From Flavivirga amylovorans (lineage in GTDB: Bacteria > Bacteroidota > Bacteroidia > Flavobacteriales > Flavobacteriaceae), in the NCBI RefSeq assembly GCF_030540875.1, contig NZ_JAUOEM010000002.1:340926-404925 (forward strand): a stretch of 64,000 nucleotides of DNA, written 5' to 3'. Both the position numbers and the translations under genes were made by a program. The notes under the pieces were generated by a model that saw nothing but the letters and a program-made list of their open reading frames with translations, did not search any database and was not told the origin of the DNA. Below, piece after piece: positions 54,529 through 64,000 of this stretch (position 1 is its first letter; every line of letters starts with the position of its first letter).

Positions 54529-55919
54529 TATTTATCCATTCTCACAATCTTTGGTGTAAATGTTCCTAATACTTCTACCAATTCTTGTTGATTATTCATT
54601 ACTTTTTTAATGTCTTTATAAGCCATTGGTGCTTCATCCACACCTCCTCCAATAAGGGTAACATCATTCATTTTTAATTGCTTTTTCATATCACTTTTAG
54701 TGAATTTCTCTTTACACTTTCTTCGTGAATGCAAACGCCCTGCTCCATGAGAAGCTGAGTTTAAACTCTCAGTACTTCCCAAACCTCTAACAATAAATCC
54801 TGGAGCAGTCATCGACCCAGGTATAATACCTAATTCACCAAGTGAAGCGGGTGTAGCTCCTTTACGATGTGCAATGCATTCTTTTCCGTTTACCGTCTCT
54901 TTCCAAGCAAAATTGTGATGATTCTCAATCTTTGCAACTGCTTTAGACCCTAACAACTTACCTATGCGATAATGAATATCATCATGACAAGCCTTAGCGT
55001 AATCGCCCGCTAAATTCATTGCCAACCAATATTCTTGCCCATCATGCGTGTTTAAATCTAACCATGCTAAATGTTGAACATTTTTAGGTAACGGACATTG
55101 TTTCGTTGCCAAATAGGTATAATGTTTTGCAATGTTTGCTCCTAATCCTCTTGAGCCACTATGTGATAACATACCTATGTAATCTCCAGGTTTAAGCTGC
55201 CATTGATTGTCTGTCTCGGTTATGGAAACGACTCCAAACTCTACAAAATGATTTCCTCCTCCTGAGGTTCCTAATTGTTTAAAAGCTTTAACCTTCAATC
55301 TTTTAAGCATAGGAATATCATTAAATTCTTGTCTTTCAAAAATCTCATGATCATGTTTTTTATCATGTGTTTCATACATTCCAAATTTGGTGTGATCAGA
55401 CAAAATATTTTCCAGTTGATGCTGTTTTCCTTTTAGGTAAGATGCTTTCACTGGGTAGATCGTTAAACACATTCTACAACCAATATCTACACCAACGCCA
55501 TAAGGGATTACGGCATTTTCTGTTGCTAAAACACCTCCTATCGGTAATCCATAACCTGTGTGTGCATCTGGCATTAAAGCGCCTGCAACGGCTATTGGTA
55601 ATTTTAAAGCATCATATAGCTGATATTTTGCTTGTTCATCAATTTCATTCTCTCCATAAATAGTAAAAGGTGCTCTCGTATTTTTTAGTTGATGGAACTT
55701 AACCTCCACAGGTTTTACCAAACCTTCAGCTACTTTTCCCCAAATGGCGTTGCCCTGAAATTTTTCAGGATTAAGCAATACTTCTTTTGCTTCTTCCAAT
55801 ATGCGTTCTTTCTTTTCTCTTTTTCGGTATCGATTGATTTGCCCTAAAGCAATATTGATACTGTTATTCTTAGGGAAGCCTAATTTTATTAAGTCTTTCC
55901 CTCTTAGTTTATTTCCCAT
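54528..55919 (-). CDS. rtcB: RtcB-family RNA ligase (PrfH-associated)
   Basis: 463 aa. Metal and guanylation motifs: YGVGVDIGCRMCLTI with the metal Cys, GTSGGGNHFVEFGV, MLSHSGSRGLG, ESLNSASHGAGRLHSRRKCK with the His that carries GMP, and GGGVDEAPMAYKDI near the end. Joins 2',3'-cyclic phosphate or 3'-phosphate ends to 5'-OH ends using GTP. Downstream of a basic unknown protein (16-nt overlap) and upstream of prfH. Confidence 0.95.
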   Translation of the reverse strand: MGNKLRGKDLIKLGFPKNNSINIALGQINRYRKREKKERILEEAKEVLLNPEKFQGNAIWGKVAEGLVKPVEVKFHQLKNTRAPFTIYGENEIDEQAKYQLYDALKLPIAVAGALMPDAHTGYGLPIGGVLATENAVIPYGVGVDIGCRMCLTIYPVKASYLKGKQHQLENILSDHTKFGMYETHDKKHDHEIFERQEFNDIPMLKRLKVKAFKQLGTSGGGNHFVEFGVVSITETDNQWQLKPGDYIGMLSHSGSRGLGANIAKHYTYLATKQCPLPKNVQHLAWLDLNTHDGQEYWLAMNLAGDYAKACHDDIHYRIGKLLGSKAVAKIENHHNFAWKETVNGKECIAHRKGATPASLGELGIIPGSMTAPGFIVRGLGSTESLNSASHGAGRLHSRRKCKEKFTKSDMKKQLKMNDVTLIGGGVDEAPMAYKDIKKVMNNQQELVEVLGTFTPKIVRMDK

Positions 55920-56593
55920 GATATGTTTTCGTTTAGAATATCCTCAATAGCATATTTTTTAAGACTTTTGAGGGCTTTTTCTATTTGTAATCGTTCTTTT
56001 TCACGTTCTTCTATATCCCAGTAATTTCTCCAGTTATATTGTTTTTGGTCTGCTTCGTAATACCCACTTTTTAAAAGCTGTTGTTCTAACAAAGCTGACT
56101 CACTTTCTAATAATGGGTCAATCCGTCTTGAATGTGTTATATAGGCTCTGGTGTATTTAATTCTATAAGTCCCTTTTGGAATCCTTATATAAAATCTAAG
56201 CTTTAGTTTTTTGTGTTCGTTTCTATAATAAAATGGTGTACACATACACTGTGCTTTAAAACTTAGCTTGTTAAATTGCCTTTTACTTATAGTTGGGAAA
56301 TCTTTATAAATAAGATGCTTTGAGGTTTGTTGTTCCCACTTTTTTTGTGCTTCTGCTTTTGTTCTACCCCAAAAGAATTTTTCAATCTTACCATACACTT
56401 CCAAAATAGTTGCTTTGTTTTTGTAGCGTTCTACTTTGTGAGTAATTGCTATTTCTTTAAACCAACCATGACGAATAGGTTTCTTCAACTCTATATAACC
56501 CAATCCTTGCATTTCCTTCCAGACTTCAGAACGCCTTTTCCAAATGCGACGCACTTCTTTCTCTCTCTTTTCTTTGATATGCTTTGATTTCAA
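55904..56593 (-). CDS. Basic protein of unknown function, first gene of the rtcB-prfH operon
   Basis: 229 aa, strongly basic (MKSKHIKEKREKEVRRIWKR, LRFYIRIPKGTYRIKYTRAY). No family recognised. The charge and the operon suggest RNA or ribosome binding. Overlaps rtcB. Preceded by the leader ORF/terminator region. Confidence 0.65.
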   Translation of the reverse strand: MKSKHIKEKREKEVRRIWKRRSEVWKEMQGLGYIELKKPIRHGWFKEIAITHKVERYKNKATILEVYGKIEKFFWGRTKAEAQKKWEQQTSKHLIYKDFPTISKRQFNKLSFKAQCMCTPFYYRNEHKKLKLRFYIRIPKGTYRIKYTRAYITHSRRIDPLLESESALLEQQLLKSGYYEADQKQYNWRNYWDIEEREKERLQIEKALKSLKKYAIEDILNENISWEIN

Positions 56594-56658
56594 TTATCAT
56601 ATTTTAATCTTTACTATTGATCTCGTGAACATTTAAGTATGACCAAAATATGGCGTAC

Positions 56659-56694
56659 AAAAAAGTCCGAAACGTTTTGGCTTCGGACTCTTTT
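56659..56694 (-). terminator. Terminator hairpin in the leader of the rtcB operon
   Basis: AGTCCGA pairs with TCGGACT around a 12-nt loop, followed on the minus strand by T6. It lies 19 nt after the leader ORF stop and 66 nt before the first gene, fitting an attenuator. Confidence 0.72.
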
Positions 56695-56712
56695 AATATG
56701 ATAGATGAAATT

Positions 56713-56799
56713 CTATGTAATAGGAAAGTAGTCTCGAAGCGTATGCACAATAGAACCTCGTTCTTTTTGCATGGTATTATGTAATTTGATAAATAACAT
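56713..56799 (-). CDS. Possible leader peptide of the rtcB operon (28 aa)
   Basis: ATG to TAG reading MLFIKLHNTMQKERGSIVHT then LRDYFPIT, 40 nt after the -7 box and followed at once by the terminator hairpin. It contains codons for many amino acids and no run of one kind. Confidence 0.42.
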   Translation of the reverse strand: MLFIKLHNTMQKERGSIVHTLRDYFPIT

Positions 56800-56838
56800 T
56801 GTTGCTTCTTTTTAAATTGTTTGTGCTTTATTGCGATG

Positions 56839-56975
56839 CAAACCTATAACGCTTTTTTAAATTATGCAAGAAAAAATAATATTTATTTATTTGAAAACCA
56901 GTAAGTTATTCTGTTTTTAGACAGTAGAATCCCTGTCCGTATTATACAGATAATAGCTATTTTTTATAACTATTT
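56839..56975 (-). promoter_or_regulatory. rtcB-operon promoter, homologous to the tRNA-array promoter
   Basis: Minus strand: -33 TTG (56867-56869), 20 nt, perfect -7 box TAGGTTTG (56839-56846). The upstream 100 bp match 52839-52945 in order, with TCTGT-ATAAT-ACGGA followed by CAGGG, and TGTCTAAA, ATAACTTA. Confidence 0.75.
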
Positions 56976-57029
56976 GTTAGGCTGATATTTAGCTTTAAAC
57001 TCACATTTTTCAAATCAGAAAAAAAATTA

Positions 57030-57064
57030 TAAAAAAAGCGTCCAAGAAATTGGACGCTTTTTAG
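57030..57064. terminator. Bidirectional terminator of the RtcB2 operon
   Basis: AAAGCGTCCA pairs with TGGACGCTTT around a 6-nt loop, with A and T tracts on both sides. Confidence 0.8.
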
Positions 57065-57209
57065 ATTTTATATCTTTTTAAAGTTTTTTCGCTATGTCAT
57101 ATACAATAGAAATAGCTTTTCAGCATCCTTTTTATGTTTAATTAATATACTATTCATAGATCTAAACTTTGTTTTGTTTGTAATTCTTGAGTGCAAATAT
57201 GCAAAACTA

Positions 57210-57851
57210 TTATTTAATTTCCTCTAATTCTTCATTTAAAAGTATCCGAATCAACTTTGAAAGAGCTTTGGAAACTTCCAAAACTAAAGTAGTCAGCTCT
57301 AACCAACTTCCAATCTTAACATGAGAATCATCTTTCGACATATAATAAAATGTCCTTTTAAAATTTTCATTTTCTTCTTGTCCAACTATCATATTAAGAT
57401 GATGTTGAAAACTAAAATGTACATATCCAGATGTACGGTCATAAACATTAATTATCCAAGGATAATCTGTCGATAATGATTCAACAAGGTAACTATCGTA
57501 CATCTTTTTATCATTCTTATCCTTTAAATCTTTGATCTTTTTTCCAGATAATACTTCGATAGCTATATTGTTCGGGTTATCACATAAACTAAATGCATGT
57601 AATCTAATAAGATTATCAAGATACATCCTAGATAAAGGAGCTGCGCAAGTAAAATTCTTATTCTCAATAAGAACTTTAATCCCTTCCATCGTTGATAAAG
57701 CTCTTTTTAAAGCACTCATAACGCACAACTTTAAATCCTTTTGTTTTTCATTTTCAAATAAACGAAGTATTACTTTAGAGATGTTAAAAAAATGCTCTTG
57801 ATAATCACCTATTTTCTTTAAGTGCAAATCTAATTGGTTCTTTAATTCCAT
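57210..57851 (-). CDS. Helical protein of unknown function, RtcB2 operon
   Basis: 213 aa, almost all helix. SALKRALSTMEGIKVLIENK and TCAAPLSRMYLDNLIRLHAF resemble HEPN-fold or DUF5677-like proteins, but no clear RNxxxH is seen (there is a HFSFQHH segment). Third gene behind RtcB2. Function unknown. Confidence 0.5.
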   Translation of the reverse strand: MELKNQLDLHLKKIGDYQEHFFNISKVILRLFENEKQKDLKLCVMSALKRALSTMEGIKVLIENKNFTCAAPLSRMYLDNLIRLHAFSLCDNPNNIAIEVLSGKKIKDLKDKNDKKMYDSYLVESLSTDYPWIINVYDRTSGYVHFSFQHHLNMIVGQEENENFKRTFYYMSKDDSHVKIGSWLELTTLVLEVSKALSKLIRILLNEELEEIK

Positions 57852-57874
57852 TGATTAAGATCTTTTCTTTTAAT

Positions 57875-58555
57875 TTATTTAGTGTTTCTATTTTCATTGT
57901 GATTTTCTAATATAGAATAAGCGATAGCTATTTTGTTTAACTCCATTTTATCTTTGGTTTTAAAATATAACTGTTCTACCTTTTTAACAATCTTTTTACT
58001 GGCATATATATTTAGTAGTTCTTTATCTACTTTCCAGTAACAATCGTTAAAAACTTCATCAACAATTTTTTGAAGTAATATTTTTGAATCTGAATTCTGT
58101 AATATTTCAGTTAACCTTTCATAATTATTATAAATCAGATTTAATGAGATAGAATCATCTATTATTTCGAAATCTTTGTCCAAAGCATTTATTAATAAAG
58201 CTTCGAAGAACGATTTTAAAGCCACTATTTCTTCTGTATTCCAGTTTAACCACTCACTATAGTTTAATTTTTCATATGTTAAAAAATCATCAACCACATC
58301 TGAGTTATCAACTATTAACTCTAAAATTCTAGGTAGAAAATGTTTATAATCTTCGACTCCTCCAAAAGTAGTTATTGCTGAAGCCATAAAATGATTTAAA
58401 TCATTTGCGCTTAATTCTTTCAATGGTTTTGAAAGTAATAATTTTATCTCTTCATCAGAAACACAGCATTCACAACTTCTATATCTTAAGTTCCCCCTAA
58501 TGATATAGCCAGAGAATACTGTGTATAAATTATCTATTGATTCTTTTAAATTCAT
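57875..58555 (-). CDS. Unknown protein, second gene of the RtcB2 operon
   Basis: 226 aa from ATG 58555, which overlaps the RtcB2 stop; a longer frame would run through the RtcB2 end. Has RYRSCECCVSDEEIKLLLSK with a Cys cluster, and otherwise alpha-helical acidic sequence. No known family. Confidence 0.55.
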   Translation of the reverse strand: MNLKESIDNLYTVFSGYIIRGNLRYRSCECCVSDEEIKLLLSKPLKELSANDLNHFMASAITTFGGVEDYKHFLPRILELIVDNSDVVDDFLTYEKLNYSEWLNWNTEEIVALKSFFEALLINALDKDFEIIDDSISLNLIYNNYERLTEILQNSDSKILLQKIVDEVFNDCYWKVDKELLNIYASKKIVKKVEQLYFKTKDKMELNKIAIAYSILENHNENRNTK

Positions 58556-58560
58556 TTTAA

Positions 58561-59952
<1,392 letters not shown>

Positions 59953-60028
59953 TTAAACTCCGTCGACTCCTCGTTCGACGGAGCATTTCTTTCAAGCCTT
60001 TTAAAAAGACTTATTTATAATTCCAATA

Positions 60029-60064
60029 CAAATATTCCATCTATGTGCGCAATGTTTTTGCGTA
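60029..60064 (-). promoter_or_regulatory. TRCGYA-N7-TRCGYA operator and -7 box, RtcB2/WYL divergent region
   Basis: TGCGCA-ATGTTTT-TGCGTA at 60046-60064; minus-strand -7 box AATATTTG at 60029-60036, 9 nt away. Lies between RtcB2 and the divergent WYL regulator, so it may also control the regulator. Confidence 0.82.
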
Positions 60065-60102
60065 GGTTAAAATATTCCGTATTTTTCAATAAAATTATAT
60101 TC

Positions 60103-61107
60103 ATGGCTTTAAATAAAAACGCATTAATACGCTATAAAACGATAGATAAATGTTTACAAAACAATTATAGACAATGGACGCTAAATGATTTAATTGCAGC
60201 TTGCTCTGACGTCCTATATGAGTATGAGGGAAGGGAAGTTAATGTTAGTAAACGCACTGTGCAATTAGATATTCATATGATGCGTAGCGATAAACTAGGT
60301 TATAACGCACCTATAGTTGTCTATGATAAGAAATTTTATAAATATGAGGATGAAGATTACTCTATAACTGACATACCTCTGAACGAAAATGATATGAATA
60401 TCCTTTCGGAAACTGTTGAGATGCTGAAACAGTTTAAAGATTTTTCTTTGTTCTCAGAACTAGGAGGCATTATACAGCGTTTAGAGGATAAGGTTTATAC
60501 TGAAAAGACACACCAGTCCGCCATCATTCATTTAGATAAGAATGAAAAATTAAAAGGCTTAGAACATTTAGATGTCTTATACCAAGCCATCATCAAAAAG
60601 ATGGTTCTGAGAATTAAATACCAGTCGTTTAAAGCTCGTCAAGCTTCTGAGATTGTTTGTCATCCTTTTATCCTAAAAGAGTTTAATAACCGTTGGTTTT
60701 TAGTCGGTAAAACTTCTGCAAAAAAACCTGTTTTGACTTTTGCTCTTGATAGAATTATAGAAATCGACTACGACATCTCTATTCCTTATTTAGATGAGAA
60801 TTTTAATGGAGATACATTTTACAAAGACGTTATTGGAGTAACGGTTTCAAATATACGTGCGGAACGCATCCAGTTTAGAGTAGATAGGTACAATGCGCCT
60901 TATGTAATAACGAAGCCTTTTCATAATTCACAGAGAATTATAAAAAAGACAGATGATGGTGTTATCTTCAATATTTTTGTACAAATAAACTTTGAACTAG
61001 AACGTATGCTCTTAGGGTTTGGAGACTCTATTGAAGTTTTAAAACCTAAACGCCTTAGAGAACGCATGCAACAAAAACTGGAAAAGGCAGTAAGTTTTTA
61101 TAAATAA
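60103..61107 (+). CDS. WYL-domain transcriptional regulator
   Basis: 334 aa from ATG 60103 (MALNKNALIRYKTIDKCLQN); an upstream ATG at 60043 would lie in the operator. N-terminal winged HTH (WTLNDLIAACSDVLYEYEG, VSKRTVQLDIHMMRSD), WYL domain about 170-260 with KYQSFKARQASEIVCHPFIL and KEFNNRWFLVGK, and a WCX-like C-terminus. WYL domains bind nucleic-acid fragments or nucleotides and often control DNA or RNA damage and defence genes. Divergent from RtcB2, sharing its operator. Confidence 0.9.
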   Translation: MALNKNALIRYKTIDKCLQNNYRQWTLNDLIAACSDVLYEYEGREVNVSKRTVQLDIHMMRSDKLGYNAPIVVYDKKFYKYEDEDYSITDIPLNENDMNILSETVEMLKQFKDFSLFSELGGIIQRLEDKVYTEKTHQSAIIHLDKNEKLKGLEHLDVLYQAIIKKMVLRIKYQSFKARQASEIVCHPFILKEFNNRWFLVGKTSAKKPVLTFALDRIIEIDYDISIPYLDENFNGDTFYKDVIGVTVSNIRAERIQFRVDRYNAPYVITKPFHNSQRIIKKTDDGVIFNIFVQINFELERMLLGFGDSIEVLKPKRLRERMQQKLEKAVSFYK

Positions 61108-61328
61108 GGAATTTGTGTAATGTTTTAAAAATTAGACTACAGCACACTATCACGTGTCATTTATTTTTTATAATACACTTAGAAACAAAAAAGCCTTATA
61201 GTAACTAAAAGGTCTTGTCCTATTATTTCACATAAATTTGTTAGATTAGTAGAGTGTTAGCGTGTAAGTGTTTTTTAATAGAAATATCGAACAACTTCTT
61301 CTAAGACTAATTATCTAAATCAATATTA

Positions 61329-61721
61329 ATGACAACACTTATAATAAAAGATGAAACTGCTTCGGGCAATATTCTAAATGAAATACGAATTAAAGTAGAA
61401 AACGAAAGAACTACATTAAAAGATATTATTACAGCTCGTGTATTAACAGAAGTACAGGTATATAATAGTTCTAAACCTGAGTATTTTAAAGGATTGATTC
61501 AACCAAGTGATACCGAGAAAACATTAAACGGATTTCGAGTTAAAAAAAGAAAATCCATAGATGGAGAGCAGCAAGTTTATGTTGCTCTTGATGCATTTAT
61601 GCGTAATGGCTTTTTTGTAATTGTAGATGATGAGCAAATTACAGATTACGATCAGGAAATTCTTGTTAGTTCAGAAACAAAAATTAGTTTCTTAAAATTG
61701 ACTCCTTTAGTTGGAGGTTGA
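61329..61721 (+). CDS. Possible ubiquitin-like protein with C-terminal Gly-Gly
   Basis: 130 aa. The sequence reads as a beta-grasp-like domain with a 50-residue insertion: LNEIRIKVENERTTLKDIIT at the start and ISFLKLTPLVGG as the last strand and tail. The C-terminal Gly-Gly after a strand is typical of ubiquitin-like modifiers. There is no E1, E2 or JAB gene in view, but the neighbouring operon continues beyond the window. Four bases separate it from the DUF4132 gene. Identification is by pattern only. Confidence 0.5.
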   Translation: MTTLIIKDETASGNILNEIRIKVENERTTLKDIITARVLTEVQVYNSSKPEYFKGLIQPSDTEKTLNGFRVKKRKSIDGEQQVYVALDAFMRNGFFVIVDDEQITDYDQEILVSSETKISFLKLTPLVGG

Positions 61722-61725
61722 GAAG

Positions 61726-64000
61726 ATGAACGATTTTTTTAAAAAAATATTTGGTCACCAAGCTAAAGAAACTCAAAGAGCAACATCAATAAATAGTGAA
61801 GTACAATTATTTCTGAATGAATTTATCAATGAAGCTATTAATACAAAAGAAGGCTATTCAATAAAGCTAAGTGGTCTGGAACATTATAAAGTTCTGAAGT
61901 CCAAATCTGAAGTCTTTAAAAAGGATATTATTCATCTTCTAATTTACTATAAAAACATTGGATATCAAGGTATCAATAATATATGGGCTAAAGAATCATA
62001 TTTTGTAAAAGATGTGTTTTCAAAATTATTAAGCTTATTAATGCGTTCATCAGACTTAACCTTTGATGAAAATGAATTATTGCAGTTCAGTAAAGAGCTG
62101 ACAGCTAAGAAGAAAGATTATTTTTACACCTCGCAATGGCCAATTATTCCGTTTCTAAGTAGAGTTGAGAAAATAGTACAAAAAAATGGGCTTACTCCAA
62201 AATTAAAACAGTCCCTTAACGATATTCAAAAATTAATTTCAAATCAAGGATATATTTATGCTGATGAAACTAAAGCCTTAAATAAAATTAAGCTCATTAA
62301 AGAAGGCCCAAAACAGTTTTCGGTGAGTGGCAGGGATAAGTTAGGAAAAGCTATTTTAGATACTACAAAAGCATTTAAAGGTGAAAAGCAAGATGCATTT
62401 ATTTCATTATTAAACCATTTTTCAAAAGGAAGAGAAAAAAGTGCGCCAACAAATGTTTGGTTAAAAGATGTTCAAACCCAAATTGAAGTAATTGGGAGAA
62501 AATTCTTGATAACAAGTTTCATATCATGGATTGGGTTAATAATACAGTTGTTAAAGGAGATTCACAAAGATAAATCTTATGAATTTACATTTGCGTCCGA
62601 TGAAAATATTCAATTGTTGCGTTCAGCTATTTGGATGAGTTCCTTGTTGAATGATGATAATTTAAACCAAGCAGTTGAAGATTTAGGACTATGGAGTTTT
62701 AAAAAGTTGCCTGGTCATGGGGCGGTTAGTGTTAAGTTGGGCAATGCTTGTATTTATGCATTTTCCAAATTGCCATATAAAGATGGGGTTTCAAGATTGA
62801 CAAAGTTTAGAATGAAGATTAAATACCCTTCAGTCCAATCATTAATTACTAAGGCAATTGTTAGAGTTGCGGAGGCAGAAGGCAAGACAATGGACGAAAT
62901 AGAGGAGCTTGCTGTTCAAGATTTTAAATTAAATGATGATTATCAATTAATAAAGAAATTTGATTCTTATAAAGGGATAATAACAATTATAGACAGTAGC
63001 ACAGTAACCTTGTTATGGGAAAATGAAAAAGGAAAACAAATAAAAACAATTCCTAAATATGTAAGAGATAATTTCCTAGCAGAATTAAGGATATTTAAAA
63101 AACACGTAAAGGATATTCAATCTAATCTTAGCGCACAAAGAAATAGGATAGAAAAAATATTTCTAAGTAAGCGAAAATGGACTTATTCACAATGGGAAGA
63201 ACTATACCTAGAAAATAAATTGTTAGCCTTTTTTGGGACTAAACTTATCTGGAACTTTACTGTAAGTAATAAAACGATAAGTGCCATTTTTCATAAAGGA
63301 AAGTTTGTAAATACTCAAGGAGAGATAAATATTGATTATAAGAAATCCATAGTAGAATTATGGCATCCTGTTACCGCCTCCGTGAAAGAAGTAGAATTAT
63401 GGAGAGCATGGTTACTTGAGAACCAAGTAAAGCAACCATTTAAGCAAGCTCATCGAGAAGTGTATATAGTCACAGACGCTGAAAAGGCAACAAATTCTTA
63501 TTCTAATAGGTATGCAGCACATATTATTAGACAACATATTTTTAATGCTTTGTGTAGAGAAAGAGGGTGGCGTTATCAACTTCAAGGGCAATGGGATTCG
63601 CATAATATTCCAACTTTATATATTCCCTCGTGGAAGTATAGAATAGAGTTTTGGACTGATACCGAAGGTGTTTATGATTCAGCCAATGACATGGGGATAT
63701 TTAATTATTTACAAACTGATCAAGTTCGCTTTTACGACGAGAATAATCAAGTAAATATGATTGATGTACCAGCAATAGTTTTTTCTGAAGCTATGCGAGA
63801 TGTTGATTTGTTTGTTGGAGTTACAAGTATTGGTGCTGATCCTAATTGGCGAGATGGTGGAGAAGAAAGGTATCATGGCTATTGGTCAAGTTTTTCTTTT
63901 GGAGAACTAGCTACGAGTGGTTTAGAGCGAAAAGCTTTGCTTGAAAACCTAATACCAAAGCTTCAAATAAAAGAACAATGCAGCTTTGAAGGAAATTTTC
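61726..64000 (+). CDS. DUF4132 domain protein, 3' end outside window
   Basis: 758 codons visible from ATG 61726 (MNDFFKKIFGHQAKETQRAT) with no stop by the window end. Mostly helical N-terminal region, then a DUF4132-type segment: VELWHPVTASVKEVELWRAW, QPFKQAHREVYIVTDAE, and AAHIIRQHIFNALCRERGWR. Large DUF4132 proteins are of unknown function. The coupled Gly-Gly protein may be its partner. Confidence 0.8.
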   Translation, partial: MNDFFKKIFGHQAKETQRATSINSEVQLFLNEFINEAINTKEGYSIKLSGLEHYKVLKSKSEVFKKDIIHLLIYYKNIGYQGINNIWAKESYFVKDVFSKLLSLLMRSSDLTFDENELLQFSKELTAKKKDYFYTSQWPIIPFLSRVEKIVQKNGLTPKLKQSLNDIQKLISNQGYIYADETKALNKIKLIKEGPKQFSVSGRDKLGKAILDTTKAFKGEKQDAFISLLNHFSKGREKSAPTNVWLKDVQTQIEVIGRKFLITSFISWIGLIIQLLKEIHKDKSYEFTFASDENIQLLRSAIWMSSLLNDDNLNQAVEDLGLWSFKKLPGHGAVSVKLGNACIYAFSKLPYKDGVSRLTKFRMKIKYPSVQSLITKAIVRVAEAEGKTMDEIEELAVQDFKLNDDYQLIKKFDSYKGIITIIDSSTVTLLWENEKGKQIKTIPKYVRDNFLAELRIFKKHVKDIQSNLSAQRNRIEKIFLSKRKWTYSQWEELYLENKLLAFFGTKLIWNFTVSNKTISAIFHKGKFVNTQGEINIDYKKSIVELWHPVTASVKEVELWRAWLLENQVKQPFKQAHREVYIVTDAEKATNSYSNRYAAHIIRQHIFNALCRERGWRYQLQGQWDSHNIPTLYIPSWKYRIEFWTDTEGVYDSANDMGIFNYLQTDQVRFYDENNQVNMIDVPAIVFSEAMRDVDLFVGVTSIGADPNWRDGGEERYHGYWSSFSFGELATSGLERKALLENLIPKLQIKEQCSFEGNF

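Overview
The window is AT-rich DNA from a member of the Bacteroidota, most probably a marine flavobacterium. The signs are two SusC/SusD pairs, hybrid two-component regulators with propeller sensors, a type IX secretion sorting domain, and promoters of the TTG-N19/20-TAnnTTTG type. No integrase, phage structural gene or CRISPR array was seen.

Layout. (1) 1-22,800 is a polysaccharide utilisation locus: two hybrid sensor/AraC regulators (the first cut by the window edge), two SusC/SusD pairs, surface lipoproteins and a secreted beta-helix protein. (2) 23,580-33,430 is a leftward NAD/ADP-ribose island: NAMPT-like and PRPP-synthetase-like enzymes, an NrtR-type Nudix regulator, three macro domains, an ADP-ribosylglycohydrolase, a bacterial PARG, NADAR, Tpt1/KptA, DUF4291, a crystallin-J1-type protein, a deoxyribosyltransferase-like protein and a phosphoesterase. 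Four 21-bp inverted repeats in front of the NAMPT-like and PRPP-like genes look like NrtR operators. (3) 34,900-43,740 runs rightward: a small lipoprotein, a TPR histidine kinase and response regulator, then an operon with a restriction-like nuclease, TerB, vWA-like and DUF4236 proteins. A palindrome at fixed spacing precedes two of its transcription units. (4) 43,770-61,100 is a leftward RNA-repair island: two RlaP nucleotidyltransferases (one with an in-frame TGA), a HEPN-like protein, a slipin, a 3.5-kb tRNA array holding a YkuK nuclease-like gene, PrfH, two RtcB ligases and a WYL regulator. (5) 61,300-64,000 begins a unit with a possible ubiquitin-like protein ending in Gly-Gly and a DUF4132 protein.

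The most unusual part is the tRNA array (about 49,087-52,576, minus strand). Fifteen tRNAs fold normally. Three others (Ser-TGA, Arg-TCT and a Glu-like one) have 53-55 nt insertions in or beside the anticodon loop, and two of these insertions resemble each other. Two are circularly permuted: the 3' half lies just upstream of its 5' half, with 7/7 acceptor pairing across the junction. One is truncated and one is stretched to 201 nt. The array and the rtcB-prfH operon start behind homologous promoter regions, each followed by a short leader ORF and an intrinsic terminator, so both may be controlled by attenuation. Four other leftward promoters (RtcB2, RlaP, and two small genes) share a TRCGYA-N7-TRCGYA operator exactly 9 nt upstream of the -7 box, probably bound by the WYL protein.

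My working model, which is inference, is a stress or defence locus that rebuilds the translation machinery (tRNA supply, splicing or repair, ribosome rescue) beside a locus that strips and recycles ADP-ribose into NAD+.
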